Source of the DNA: Acidobacteriaceae bacterium
Lineage (GTDB): Bacteria; Acidobacteriota; Terriglobia; Terriglobales; Acidobacteriaceae
Reading direction: 5' to 3'
Assembly (NCBI GenBank): GCA_030041045.1
Contig: JASHOQ010000003.1
Coordinates: forward strand, 1-64,000
Length of the DNA stretch: 64,000 nucleotides
The notes beneath the pieces were generated by a model, which worked only from the letters and a program-made list of their open reading frames with translations, had not been told where the DNA came from and did not search any database. Every line of letters begins with the position of its first letter. Positions within the stretch are counted from its first letter, which is position 1. Shown here piece after piece: positions 19,785 to 28,413 of the stretch. Position numbers and translations under genes: made by a program.

Positions 19785-19820
19785 ACGAGCGACAACGAAT
19801 CAAACGAGCGACAACGAATC
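19783..19820. repeat. 19-bp perfect tandem duplication overlapping a stop codon
   Basis: The unit AAACGAGCGACAACGAATC occurs twice in a row (19783-19801 and 19802-19820). The first copy contains the last two bases of the TAA stop of the 1442-aa gene. Confidence 0.9.
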
Positions 19821-19821
19821 G

Positions 19822-19853
19822 GCCTCGCTCCGGGTACAGGAGCGGGGCGAGGC
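19822..19853. terminator. bidirectional hairpin between convergent genes
   Basis: GCCTCGCTCCG pairs with CGGGGCGAGGC (11 pairs, one G-U) around a 10-nt loop. It sits between the plus-strand 1442-aa gene and the minus-strand ROK gene, where a shared terminator is expected. No U-tract is visible. Confidence 0.5.
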
Positions 19854-19882
19854 ATCGCTCCCGCAAGGCCTTTCGGAACAGC

Positions 19883-20821
19883 TTAACTGGGAAGGGGATT
19901 GCCGCGGGCGAGCGCGGATCCCTCGGCGCGTGCGCTGCTCTTGAGATCCCGAAGCCATGCCACGCCGCAGCCCACAAGCGCGGCGCGGTCCATGAGCTCC
20001 GACATGCGCAGCTCGGGCGCCTTTTGCGGCAGGCAGGCGATTACAGCCGGCAGGAACCACTGCGCGGCGCGGGCGATGCCGCCGCCCAGCACCACCACAC
20101 CGGCGCCAAAATCGGCCAGCACGGTGCCGATGACTCGCCCCAGGTGCCCGCCGAATTCGATCAACGCATCGCGGGCCGCTGCTTCTGCCGGGGCTGCAGC
20201 AGCCACGTCGGCGGGGCTGCGCGTTTCTCCCGTGCGGCGTGCATAGGCCGAAGAGATGGCGCGGGCGGAGACGAAGTCCTCTACCGTTCCGTTTTCGTAG
20301 GGCAAGTTCCAAATCTCGCCGTCTTTGGGCACGCCGGGACCTTCGGTCACTACGCGGCCGTCGACGGCGAAGGCGGAGCCGATGCCGGTTCCCAAAGTCA
20401 GTCCGATGGCGCGGCTGAATCCACGGGCGGCGCCGGCCCCCACCTCGCCCAGAAGATAAGCGTTGGCGTCATTGAGAAACTTTACTTCGCTGGGATCGCA
20501 ACCGAAGCGCGAGGCGAGCGCGTGGCGGAGGTCCACGCCGTAAAGAAAGGGGAGCTTATGGCGCATGTGGCTGACACCGGCCTCGAGATCGAAAGGACCC
20601 GGCACGGCCAGCGCGGCGGCGATGCCGCCATCGAACCCGCCCGCGGCTTCCGACCCCAGCCGGGTCAAAAGATCGACAAAGCCAGCGCTCGATTCCACAG
20701 ATTCATAGTGCGCGCTGACGACCGGCCCGAGATGGAATCCGATTTCGCAGCAGACCGCTGCCGCCACGTGGCTGCCGCCCACATCGAAGGTGAGCACACG
20801 ATTTTTCTCCAGGCTTGCCAT
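19883..20821 (-). CDS. ROK family sugar kinase (glucokinase-like)
   Basis: A protein of 312 residues in the ROK/ASKHA fold, expected to phosphorylate a hexose (glucose or N-acyl hexosamine) with ATP in the cytoplasm. The phosphate-1 motif is L-T-F-D-V-G-G-S-H near residue 11. The catalytic Asp is in L-N-D-A-N-A-Y-L-L-G-E (about 117-127), and an L-T-L-G-T-G-I-G-S-A phosphate loop follows. The Zn-binding Cys motif of many ROK proteins is absent, as in bacterial glucokinases of the polyphosphate/ATP type. The ATG at 20821 has no obvious ribosome site. A LacI-type operator lies 27 bp upstream and a LacI regulator is the next gene upstream on the same strand, so repression by that regulator is likely. 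The sugar specificity cannot be assigned. Confidence 0.85.
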   Translation of the reverse strand: MASLEKNRVLTFDVGGSHVAAAVCCEIGFHLGPVVSAHYESVESSAGFVDLLTRLGSEAAGGFDGGIAAALAVPGPFDLEAGVSHMRHKLPFLYGVDLRHALASRFGCDPSEVKFLNDANAYLLGEVGAGAARGFSRAIGLTLGTGIGSAFAVDGRVVTEGPGVPKDGEIWNLPYENGTVEDFVSARAISSAYARRTGETRSPADVAAAAPAEAAARDALIEFGGHLGRVIGTVLADFGAGVVVLGGGIARAAQWFLPAVIACLPQKAPELRMSELMDRAALVGCGVAWLRDLKSSARAEGSALARGNPLPS

Positions 20822-20847
20822 AAGCGGGACGCAATCAGGCTCTCAAA

Positions 20848-20861
20848 TGAGACCGTTCCCA
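20848..20861. promoter_or_regulatory. LacI-family operator in front of the ROK kinase gene
   Basis: TGAGACCGTTCCCA matches the LacI-family consensus TGNNANCGNTNNCA at all eight fixed positions, including the central CG. It lies between the promoter and the start codon, consistent with road-block repression. Confidence 0.55.
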
Positions 20862-20872
20862 TGGGCTCTGAG

Positions 20873-20893
20873 ATGGTTACCATTTGTATCATA
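20873..20893 (-). promoter_or_regulatory. candidate -10 box and palindrome upstream of the ROK gene
   Basis: On the minus strand TATGAT (20888-20893) resembles a -10 box. A palindrome with arms ATGGT and ACCAT (20873-20883) lies at the expected transcription start. No good -35 box is seen, so activator help or weak basal expression is possible. Confidence 0.35.
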
Positions 20894-21101
20894 ATGCCGC
20901 AGCCGCGCGTGCGGCGGTGGAAATATTCCGGCGCAGCTGCGCGATGGCGCGCAAACAGGCCCGATTCGGGAGTCACCGGAATTCTGTGTCTCTCCCAGGT
21001 CTCCGATCGCCAGACGCAGAAACGGCGAAATGTGGTAACGATCCCGGCCCGATTCCGGTGGCCGGAGCCGAGCGCGGGCGAAGAACCCGCGAAATGCTCT
21101 G

Positions 21102-22193
21102 TCAGCTCATGATGACCGGGTTGCGGTGCTTGCATCCGCAGGAGCGGCGCAGCACAATCTCCACCGGCAAAACGATGCGGTTGCCGGTTTGGGGCGTCTC
21201 GCCGCGCGCGATACGGTCGAAAAGCAGGCTTGTGGCCACGCGGCCCATCTCCTGCGCGGGCTGGCGCACCACGGTCAGCGGAGGCGCGGTGAATTCTGCC
21301 ATGTCGAAGTCGTCAAAGCCGGCAAAGGCCACATCGCTGGGAATGCGGAGGCCGAGGTGAGAGATAGCGCTCAGAACGTAACGCGTGGCCAGCGTGTTCG
21401 AAGTGAGGATCGCCGTCGGCGCGTCCTTTCCGCTCATCTTCTCCTTGAGGAGGCGCCGCGTGTCCTCTTCGGTGTTGCAGTCGAAGGCAGCATCGGATCG
21501 AAGGCCGGCCTCCTGCATGGCGCGCCGGTAGCCCAGAAAGCGCGCGTTGATGGTGAACAGCGACCGGCTCAGCCCCATATAGGCAACGCGCTTGTGACCG
21601 TGCTCGATGAGGTGCTCCACGATGCGCCGCGCGCCGGCCGTATTCTGCACCAGCACCACGTCCAGCGAGGGGTCCTGCACGGGGCGGTCAAAGGCCACAA
21701 CCGGCGTCTTGCCGAAGAGGCTGCGGGTGAGCCGGGTCTGGCGGAAGCGCGAAGGGATGACCACCATGCCATCCACGTGCCGCTCCAGCATGTGCTCGGC
21801 TTCAGTGAACTCCGTCTCCGGGTCTTCGGCAGAGGTGGTGATAATCACCGAATAGCCGCGCTCCCTGGCAACGGTTGTCACTGCGTGAGCGCAGTTGGCG
21901 AAGAACGGATCGTAGAGGTAAGGAATGATGAGGCCGATCGAGTGGCTGCGTTGGCCGCGAAAAGCCCGGGCCAGCTCGTTGGGCCGATACTTGAGCTGCT
22001 CGATGGCCGTCTGCACGCGTTGCGCGGTATCCGCAGAGACGCGTACGGCGCCGCTCAGCACGCGGGATACGGTCATGGTGCCCACGCCGGCCAGGCGCGC
22101 CACATCGCTCATGGTGGGTTTGCGATGCGCGGCCGGCATCCGGTCCCGCTGCTTGCTGCGATTCAAGAGAGGAGTGCCATTGACCTCGGACAA
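21102..22193 (-). CDS. LacI family transcriptional repressor
   Basis: A protein of 363 residues. The N-terminal helix-turn-helix reads T-M-S-D-V-A-R-L-A-G-V-G-T-M-T-V-S-R-V-L-S-G (residues about 27-48). The hinge is Y-R-P-N-E-L-A-R-A, followed by a periplasmic-binding-protein-like sugar sensor domain (I-G-L-I-I-P to the end). A TTG at 22193 with GGAGA six bases upstream is the preferred start; an ATG 18 codons later lacks a ribosome site. The 26-residue N-terminal extension is longer than usual, and the tail carries R-R-S-C-G-C, common in LacI proteins. Downstream on the same strand lies the ROK kinase with a matching operator, and a second near-consensus operator precedes this gene, suggesting autoregulation. 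The inducer is unknown, probably a sugar or its phosphate. Confidence 0.9.
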   Translation of the reverse strand: MSEVNGTPLLNRSKQRDRMPAAHRKPTMSDVARLAGVGTMTVSRVLSGAVRVSADTAQRVQTAIEQLKYRPNELARAFRGQRSHSIGLIIPYLYDPFFANCAHAVTTVARERGYSVIITTSAEDPETEFTEAEHMLERHVDGMVVIPSRFRQTRLTRSLFGKTPVVAFDRPVQDPSLDVVLVQNTAGARRIVEHLIEHGHKRVAYMGLSRSLFTINARFLGYRRAMQEAGLRSDAAFDCNTEEDTRRLLKEKMSGKDAPTAILTSNTLATRYVLSAISHLGLRIPSDVAFAGFDDFDMAEFTAPPLTVVRQPAQEMGRVATSLLFDRIARGETPQTGNRIVLPVEIVLRRSCGCKHRNPVIMS

Positions 22194-22658
22194 TTCGTTC
22201 TCCAGGAACAGTTCAACTGCAAGCGATTTCGGATTGTGCCCGCCGTGTGGCTTGGGCCCTCTCGAGCGCTGCGGCGCTCATTTTCCGGCTATCGCCAATC
22301 CTGAAACCGCTGTCGCGCCCTGGCCGAATTTCCCAATGGATTTTCGTCCTTCACTCCGCAGCGCTTCTCTTATGCGGCGCTCCCGGCCAACCGGCCGAAA
22401 GAGCGCAGCGGCGCCGCTTCCTTTGCATCGTGGAATGAAGTCAAAGCAGGACTATAGCAGCAGCAGCGCACCGGAAGCAATCGAATCCGGAGTGAAAAGG
22501 GCGTCACACGGGCGTGTGCGCGGCAGAGAAGACGCCATGAACGGGATCATGCATGCATTTTCTTCCGCTTGCACCGCGCCGCCGGCCTGCGTCTGGATTC
22601 CGCGGGAAGCCCCGTGCAACCGCGCGCTTCCGGCAAGTGCGAGTAAGATGCATCCAGG
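22194..22658. other. divergent intergenic region between lacI-type gene and dinB
   Basis: 465 bp with no convincing gene. Apart from the operator at 22218-22231 nothing clear was found; in particular no obvious LexA-type box was recognised in front of dinB. Confidence 0.5.
22218..22231. promoter_or_regulatory. near-consensus LacI-type operator upstream of the lacI-type gene
   Basis: TGCAAGCGATTTCG matches TGNNANCGNTNNCA at seven of eight fixed positions with the central CG. It is 25 bp before the TTG start, almost the same distance as the operator before the ROK gene, which supports autoregulation. Confidence 0.4.
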
Positions 22659-23732
22659 ATGACGCAGCGGAAGATCGTGCACATCGATATGGACGCCTTC
22701 TACGCCTCAGTGGAGCAGCGCGACGACGCGCAACTGCGCGGCAAGCCGGTGGTGGTGGCGTGGCGGGGCAATCGCTCGGTGGTGTGCGCCGCTTCATACG
22801 AGGCGCGCCGCTTCGGCGTGCGCTCAGCCATGGCCGCGGTGCACGCGGAGCGGCTTTGCCCCCAAGCCATCTTCGTCGCGCCGGATTTCGTCCGCTACCG
22901 CGGCGTCTCCCGCCAGGTGCGCGAGATTCTCAAGCGCCACACGGACCTGATGGAGCCGCTCTCGCTCGACGAGGCCTATCTCGATGTGAGCGAGAACAAA
23001 TCCGGTTTGCCCACGGCCACGCGCGTGGCGAGCGCCATACGCGCACAGATTCGCGAGGAGCTCCACCTCACCGCTTCAGCCGGCGTGGCGCCCAACAAGT
23101 TTCTGGCCAAGATCGCCTCCGACTGGCGTAAACCCGACGGCCTGTTCGTGATCCAGCCCGGCGACATCGACAGTTTTCTTCCGCCGCTGCCCGTGGGCCG
23201 GCTGCCCGGCGTGGGCAAAGTGACGGAGGCGCGGCTGGGTGAGCTGGGTATACGCACCGTGGGCGACCTGCGCGCGCTCGAGCTTTCCGATCTCGAAGGC
23301 CGTTTCGGACGAAACGGCGCGCGCCTCTATGAACTGGCGCGCGGCATCGATTTGAGTCCCGTAATCCCGAACCGCCCCACGCAGTCCATCTCCGCCGAGG
23401 ACACGTTCGAGCGCGACGTGCTGCTTGCGGAGACCGCGCCGCTCATCCGGCGCCTGGCGGAAAAAATCTGGAGCGCTTCGCGCCGTGAGTCGCGCGTTGC
23501 GCGCACCGTCGTCCTCAAGCTCAAAACCAAGGAATTCAAGATTCTCACCCGCAGTTGCACGCCCGCTTTGCCGCCGGACTCGCTGGAGGAGATTTCGCGC
23601 ATTGCTCTCGCCTTGCTCGATCGGGTGCAAATGAGTGCGCAGCAGCGCTTCCGCCTGGTGGGCGTGGGCCTGAGCAATTTTTGCGATTCTCCGGAGCCGG
23701 AAGTGGAATCGCAGCCAATTCTCTTCTACTGA
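22659..23732 (+). CDS. dinB: DNA polymerase IV (Y-family translesion polymerase)
   Basis: A protein of 357 residues, the normal length for Pol IV. It copies past damaged bases and lacks proofreading. The palm carries H-I-D-M-D-A-F-Y-A-S-V-E-Q at residues about 8-20 and S-L-D-E-A-Y-L-D near 102-109, giving the three metal-binding acidic residues. The helix-hairpin-helix thumb motif is L-P-G-V-G-K. The little-finger domain follows, and the C-terminus S-Q-P-I-L-F-Y looks like a beta-clamp binding peptide (Q-x-x-L-F). The ATG at 22659 aligns with the family start; the ribosome site is weak. It is convergent with a receiver-domain gene 38 bp downstream and is not in an operon. Confidence 0.97.
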   Translation: MTQRKIVHIDMDAFYASVEQRDDAQLRGKPVVVAWRGNRSVVCAASYEARRFGVRSAMAAVHAERLCPQAIFVAPDFVRYRGVSRQVREILKRHTDLMEPLSLDEAYLDVSENKSGLPTATRVASAIRAQIREELHLTASAGVAPNKFLAKIASDWRKPDGLFVIQPGDIDSFLPPLPVGRLPGVGKVTEARLGELGIRTVGDLRALELSDLEGRFGRNGARLYELARGIDLSPVIPNRPTQSISAEDTFERDVLLAETAPLIRRLAEKIWSASRRESRVARTVVLKLKTKEFKILTRSCTPALPPDSLEEISRIALALLDRVQMSAQQRFRLVGVGLSNFCDSPEPEVESQPILFY

Positions 23733-23770
23733 GGCGTCAGCGCCACGGCAAGCACGGGCTGCACAAGGCA

Positions 23771-24154
23771 TCACGGCTCTTGCAACACTTTTCGCAGCTC
23801 TTGAAGAAGGATATGCGGATGTACGGGTTTGGCGAGATAGTCAAACCGGTATCCCTTCTCCGCCGCCTGCTGCGATAACTCCGCAATCGATATGTGGCCG
23901 GAGACCAGGAGTACTTTGCAGAACGGATGCTGGTCGCGTACATGAATGGCCGCGTCAAGCCCGCTCATGCCCTCCATGAAGACGTCGCAGATGAGGACGT
24001 CCGGCGCGAAGGATTGAGCAACCGCAACGGCTTGTTCGCCGCTGTAAGCAGATCGAGTTTCAAAGCCTTCCCTGTCCAGAACCCAACTAAGCGTGTTGGC
24101 AATTGTCTGTTCATCATCAACCACAAGAACTTTCGTCTTGCCTGTGACGTCCAT
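23771..24154 (-). CDS. stand-alone response-regulator receiver domain protein
   Basis: A protein of 127 residues consisting of a single CheY-like receiver domain. The acidic pair is Asp13-Asp14, the phospho-acceptor Asp57 (C-D-V-F-M), the switch Ser85 (V-S-G-H) and Lys109 (A-K-P-V), so the phosphorylation site is complete. GGGAGGTGAC before the ATG is an excellent ribosome site. No output domain is present, so it probably acts by protein contact or as a phosphorelay intermediate. No histidine kinase is near; the partner is unknown. Confidence 0.93.
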   Translation of the reverse strand: MDVTGKTKVLVVDDEQTIANTLSWVLDREGFETRSAYSGEQAVAVAQSFAPDVLICDVFMEGMSGLDAAIHVRDQHPFCKVLLVSGHISIAELSQQAAEKGYRFDYLAKPVHPHILLQELRKVLQEP

Positions 24155-24623
24155 GTCACCTCCCTGACTCGATTTCCGGCCCGTTTTCTCTGCGGCTGTC
24201 TCGGAGTCTCTTTCAGCACGGCAAGCTTCCTCCTTTGAAACTGCAAGTCCTCATGCGTGGCACGCGCTCTCAAGCGGCACCAACCTTCAGACTCGCGGTG
24301 AGGCGAGAAGGTTGTGCGCAATTATTAGTAAGTTGCAAGGCTACTCTGTTCGAGGGCGGAATGCCATGTTCGAGCGCATGGGAACGGGAAGGAATTACAC
24401 CAACTCCGGGGATTTAGTTCCGCATATAAGTAAGAATTACCCGAGTCTCCTGCACCCGCTTATTTGCTTGTTGTTCCGCATCCAATTTGCGATGGAATGC
24501 ATCGAGGACTGCGATTCTCGATACTCAGAGCAAACTCACCGGGACCCATTGCTGATATAGTCGTTCTCTTGGGGTGTGCGCGGCAGAACCGCGGAAGCGC
24601 GCGATCAAGAGAATGGACACGGC
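24155..24623. other. divergent intergenic region, no gene seen
   Basis: 469 bp between the receiver gene and the HD hydrolase gene. The middle (about 24310-24450) is A+T-richer than its surroundings and probably holds divergent promoters, but no confident box pair could be picked. The HD frame is open upstream to a GTG at 24576, without a ribosome site. Confidence 0.5.
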
Positions 24624-25235
24624 ATGGAACAGCTTTACCTGAGCGGACGCTTCACCAACGCGGTGAATTACGCGCGGCATCTCCACATCGAACAGCGCAA
24701 GGGAACGCACATTCCCTATATGGCGCATCTGCTCGGCGTGGCTGCACTGGTGATGGGCGAAACCGGCCACGTCAATTTCGCCGTGACCGAAGACATGATC
24801 ATTGCCGCACTGCTGCATGACGCCGTGGAAGACCATGGCGGCAAGACGCGCCTTCAGGACATCGAACACAACTTTGGCGCCGATGTGGCGCGCATGGTTG
24901 AAGGGCTTTCGGACACGCTCGCCGCCGACGCGAGCCACAAGGAGCCGTGGGAGGAACGCAAAAAGAAATACCTCGAACGGCTGCGCAAGGAGCCGGCGGA
25001 CGTGCAGCTTATTTCCGCGGCCGACAAGCTTTACAACGCGCGTTCCATCCTGGACGATTACCGCGAGATCAAGGAGGAAGTCTGGAAGCGCTTCAAGCGC
25101 GGCCGCGACCAGCAGCTGGGGTATTTCGACGCGCTCCTGGAGATTTTCAAGACCTCCGGCACCAACCGGATTGTCGAGGAACTGGAGCGCGTGGTCGCCG
25201 AGCTCAAACAGATCTCCGCGCACGAAAAGCGCTGA
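24624..25235 (+). CDS. HD-domain phosphohydrolase (RelA/SpoT hydrolase-like)
   Basis: A protein of 203 residues from the ATG at 24624; the frame extends upstream by 16 codons, but those lack similarity to the family. The metal-binding set is His in Y-M-A-H-L-L-G-V, then H-D in A-L-L-H-D-A-V-E-D-H, and a late Asp in A-D-K-L-Y-N-A-R. This order and the A-D-K-x-x-N-A-R motif are those of ppGpp hydrolase-type HD domains. Only the hydrolase part is present, with no synthetase or TGS domain, so it resembles small alarmone hydrolases; the actual substrate is not proven. It converges with the GH3 gene, with 20 bp between the stops. Confidence 0.85.
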   Translation: MEQLYLSGRFTNAVNYARHLHIEQRKGTHIPYMAHLLGVAALVMGETGHVNFAVTEDMIIAALLHDAVEDHGGKTRLQDIEHNFGADVARMVEGLSDTLAADASHKEPWEERKKKYLERLRKEPADVQLISAADKLYNARSILDDYREIKEEVWKRFKRGRDQQLGYFDALLEIFKTSGTNRIVEELERVVAELKQISAHEKR

Positions 25236-25255
25236 GCAATCTCCGCGCCTGCAGC

Positions 25256-28015
25256 TTACCGCGGAATTTCCTGCCTGCCCACCACCTCAAAATCCTTCGA
25301 CTGCACATCGGCGCCGTGATCGCCATCGGGCTGCGACCCACCGACATAAACGCGATAGGTCCCGGCAACCACGGCGCGCACGCCTTTCGCGTCGACTTGC
25401 GAAAGCCGGCGCGGATCGAGGTGAAAGACAATGTGTTTGCTTGCGCCCGCGTCGAGATGAATGCGCTCGAATCCTTCGAGAGCAAGTTGCGGCGAAACAT
25501 CGCTCTGCGGGGCCTCAAGATAGAGCTCCGCTACTTCGTCTCCGGCACGGTTGCCCGTGTTCTTCACGTCGGCTTCCACGGTGAGCATTTCTCCGGCACG
25601 CAGCCTGCGGCTTGAGAGCTGCAGGTTCGAGTAAGCGAACGCGGTGTAACTCAACCCGTCGCCAAAGGCAAACAGCGGCTTGCCCTTGAAGTAGCGATAA
25701 GTGCGGTCGGCCATCGAGTAATCGCCGAAGGCCGGCAACTGGTCAATGCCGGTATAGAACGTCACCGGCAGGCGTCCCGCGGGATTGTTTTTTCCGCTGA
25801 GGGTATCGGCGACCGCTTCGCCGCCCGATTGCCCCGGGTACCACGCTTCGAGAATCGCCTGCGCGTTCTCCTCAGCCCAATTCACGGCCAGCGCGCTGCC
25901 GTTGAGCAGAACCACCACCATCGGCTTGCCGGCTTTTTTGAGCGCTTCCAGCAGCTCCTGCTGCACATCCGGCAGATCGAGCGAGGTGCGGTCGCCGCCG
26001 GAGAAGCCGGGAATGTTCACGTTCATCTCTTCGCCCTCGAGGCGCGGAGTGAGCCCGACAAACGCGACCACGACATCAGCCTTCTTCGCCGCGGCCACCG
26101 CCTCGCTCTGCAGCAGCTCTTGCCGCGGCAGCCATTCGAGGGAGATGCCTCCGTTGGGAATTTTTCCGCTCTGCACGTATTCGATCTTGAGAGCATGCGG
26201 ATTTGTATCCGCGAAGGGAATCGAAAAATGCTCCAGCCCGCCGAAGTTGCGCCCGCTGGGCGGCAGCTTCTGCTGGTCCTGCACGGGCGGGGATTCGGAC
26301 TGGAGCGGGTTGCCGTCGAGGTAAATGGCAACGTGCAGCTTGCCCTCACAGGGATAGCAGAGCGGCACGCGAAGCGCAAAATTCTCCGTCTCCGCAGCGG
26401 GCGCGGCCAGCGTGCCGGTCCAGCGCACGGCAAAGCTCGAGGCCGTGGTATCGGCGGAAAGGCTCGGCACCGGATTGGCCGAGGACCAGTCGAAGTTGAT
26501 CTCCTTATCGTCGCGGGTCATCTCCGGCGCGCTGTCGAAACTTGCGCTCGCGAAGTACTCGCCCGTGAGCCCTTCCACGCTCGCGCCGGCTGCGGTGCGC
26601 AACATGGTGCGCGGCACTTCAATCGCGCCGCCCATGGTGTAAGGCGAGCCCTCCGCGTAGAGAACGTGATCGGGGCCGAACTCGGAGACGATTCCGTCGA
26701 CGGGCAGGATGGGATCGCGCGGAATCGCGTTGTAATTGCCTTCGAGCGCGATGAGCGAGGCGGCGAGCGGGCCGATGACGGCGATGGTCTTGCCTTCCTC
26801 GGACTTCAAGGGCAGCAAGTCGTCCCGGTTCTTGAGCAGCACCATTGACTCGCGCGCCGCGCGAACGGCAAGCGCCGCATGGTCGGCCGAGTTGACTTCA
26901 GTGAAGGGAATGGAAGAATAGGATACGCGCTGCGGAGGATCGAACATGCCCAGCTTGATGCGCGCGGTAAAGAGCCGCTTCACCGCCGTATCCAGCTCGG
27001 ACTCCGGCATGAGATGGTTGCGGATGGCGTCACCGAGCGCGAGATAGGCGGTGCCGCAATCGGTGTCGGTTCCCGCCTCCATGCCGTCCACCGAGCCGGT
27101 TTCGTGATCGGTGGCGTAATGGTGCCCGCGCGGCTGCGAGAAATCGTCGATGGCGTCGCAATCGGAGGTTACGTAGCCCTGAAAGCCCCAATCGCCGCGC
27201 AGAATCTCCTGGAGCAGCATCTTGCTGGCGCAGGCGGGTGCATGATCGATGGAGTTGTAGGCGCACATGATCGAGTCCGCCTTGCCTTGCACGATGGCGG
27301 CGCGGAAGGCGGGCAGGTAGGTGTCCCACAGGTCGTGTTCGCTTGGGTCCACGTCGGCGGCGTGCCGCGTCGATTCCGGCCCCGAATGCACGGCGAAGTG
27401 CTTGGGCGTGGCGATGGCGCGATAGTAATGCGGATCGTCTCCCTGGATGCCCTGGACGAATGCGGTGCCCAGGGTGGCGGTCAGAAACGGATCTTCGCCG
27501 TAGGTCTCCTGGCCGCGTCCCCAGCGCGGATCGCGAAAGATATTGATGTTCGGCGACCAGATGGTCAGCCCGTAATAGCGGTCGTGATTGCCGTGGCGGA
27601 GGGCGTCGTTGTACTTTGCCCGCGCTTCGACAGAAACCACTTCGCCAATGCCGTGCACCAGCGGCGCATCCCAGGTGGCCGCGTTGCCGATGGCCTGGGG
27701 AAACATGGTGGCGAATCCGGAGCGCGCAATGCCATGCAGCCCTTCGTTCCACCAGTTGTACGCGGGAATGCCGAGGCGCGGGATGGCGGCGGCGCGGTCG
27801 ATCACCTGCGAGACTTTTTCATCGAGGGTGAGGCGCGAAACCAGGTCGTCCACGCGTTGCTGGATGGGCAGATCGGGATTGCGAAACGGCATGGCTGCCG
27901 CGGCCTGGATCTGTTCTTCGGCCGGCTGGGCGGGATCAGGAGGTGCCGGCGCCTGCGCCCGGACAAGAGGCGAAAGACACAGTGCGAGAACGACACCCGA
28001 ACAGCGCAGACCCAT
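25256..28015 (-). CDS. glycoside hydrolase family 3 enzyme (beta-xylosidase / beta-glucosidase type) with PA14 insert
   Basis: A protein of 919 residues, exported by a signal peptide (about 1-21, ending V-R-A-Q). The GH3 N-terminal barrel contains K-H-F-A-V-H and the nucleophile Asp285 in G-Y-V-T-S-D-C-D-A-I, a form usual in xylosidase/arabinosidase-like members. The C-terminal alpha/beta sandwich is interrupted by a PA14-like domain (about 470-630; G-E-Y-F-x-S and F-A-V-R-W-T-G), and a fibronectin III-like domain ends the protein (V-K-N-T-G-x-R-A-G-D-E-V). It removes terminal beta-linked sugars from oligosaccharides in the periplasm or outside. GGAGAAGG precedes the ATG. A perfect palindrome overlaps its -35 region, so transcription is probably sugar-controlled. 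The exact substrate is uncertain. Confidence 0.93.
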   Translation of the reverse strand: MGLRCSGVVLALCLSPLVRAQAPAPPDPAQPAEEQIQAAAAMPFRNPDLPIQQRVDDLVSRLTLDEKVSQVIDRAAAIPRLGIPAYNWWNEGLHGIARSGFATMFPQAIGNAATWDAPLVHGIGEVVSVEARAKYNDALRHGNHDRYYGLTIWSPNINIFRDPRWGRGQETYGEDPFLTATLGTAFVQGIQGDDPHYYRAIATPKHFAVHSGPESTRHAADVDPSEHDLWDTYLPAFRAAIVQGKADSIMCAYNSIDHAPACASKMLLQEILRGDWGFQGYVTSDCDAIDDFSQPRGHHYATDHETGSVDGMEAGTDTDCGTAYLALGDAIRNHLMPESELDTAVKRLFTARIKLGMFDPPQRVSYSSIPFTEVNSADHAALAVRAARESMVLLKNRDDLLPLKSEEGKTIAVIGPLAASLIALEGNYNAIPRDPILPVDGIVSEFGPDHVLYAEGSPYTMGGAIEVPRTMLRTAAGASVEGLTGEYFASASFDSAPEMTRDDKEINFDWSSANPVPSLSADTTASSFAVRWTGTLAAPAAETENFALRVPLCYPCEGKLHVAIYLDGNPLQSESPPVQDQQKLPPSGRNFGGLEHFSIPFADTNPHALKIEYVQSGKIPNGGISLEWLPRQELLQSEAVAAAKKADVVVAFVGLTPRLEGEEMNVNIPGFSGGDRTSLDLPDVQQELLEALKKAGKPMVVVLLNGSALAVNWAEENAQAILEAWYPGQSGGEAVADTLSGKNNPAGRLPVTFYTGIDQLPAFGDYSMADRTYRYFKGKPLFAFGDGLSYTAFAYSNLQLSSRRLRAGEMLTVEADVKNTGNRAGDEVAELYLEAPQSDVSPQLALEGFERIHLDAGASKHIVFHLDPRRLSQVDAKGVRAVVAGTYRVYVGGSQPDGDHGADVQSKDFEVVGRQEIPR

Positions 28016-28036
28016 TCAGCCTTCTCCAGTCTGCCT

Positions 28037-28077
28037 ATCTTAAGGGTTGCCGAAGCCTTTCGACAAATCGATTTGTC
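28037..28077 (-). promoter_or_regulatory. GH3 promoter with overlapping 16-bp perfect palindrome
   Basis: On the minus strand TTGTCG (28061-28066), an 18-bp spacer and TAAGAT (28037-28042) form a promoter. The palindrome GACAAATCGATTTGTC (28062-28077) overlaps the -35 box and has a central CG like LacI-family operators. Confidence 0.5.
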
Positions 28078-28260
28078 AGGGGAGTTTTCCCGTATCCAGC
28101 TTCAGAAAGGAGCCGCGCGCGCCTGGGAAAAATGGAACCGGCTCCGGACGCCCGGGGCTTGACTGATGTGTCCCGGGCATCGGTGGAGCAGCCGGGGGCA
28201 GTACAGTGCTAGTGTAGCGTCCCAGAAGTTCGTGTCATAATCCGAGGTCGAGAAATGCAG

Positions 28261-28318
28261 ATCCTTCGACTCACCACCCCCAAACTGAAGAGCGTTTGGG
28301 GCCCCGTTCGCTCAGGAT
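28261..28318. repeat. REP-like imperfect palindrome
   Basis: Outer arms ATCCT and AGGAT enclose inner arms CCCCAAAC and GTTTGGGG. The layout resembles short extragenic palindromes; only one copy is seen here. Confidence 0.4.
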
Positions 28319-28413
28319 GACAGCGGAATTTATGTTGTGAACTTCAGGGACAGGATACTAGAGCTGTTTGCATAAATGGATTAAGGCCATGAAGTAACTT
28401 CCCACAAGGGCTA

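Noticed and set aside
26879..28162. 427-codon plus-strand ORF across the GH3 gene
   Set aside because: Shadow of a well-supported GH3 enzyme; the translated sequence has no family features.
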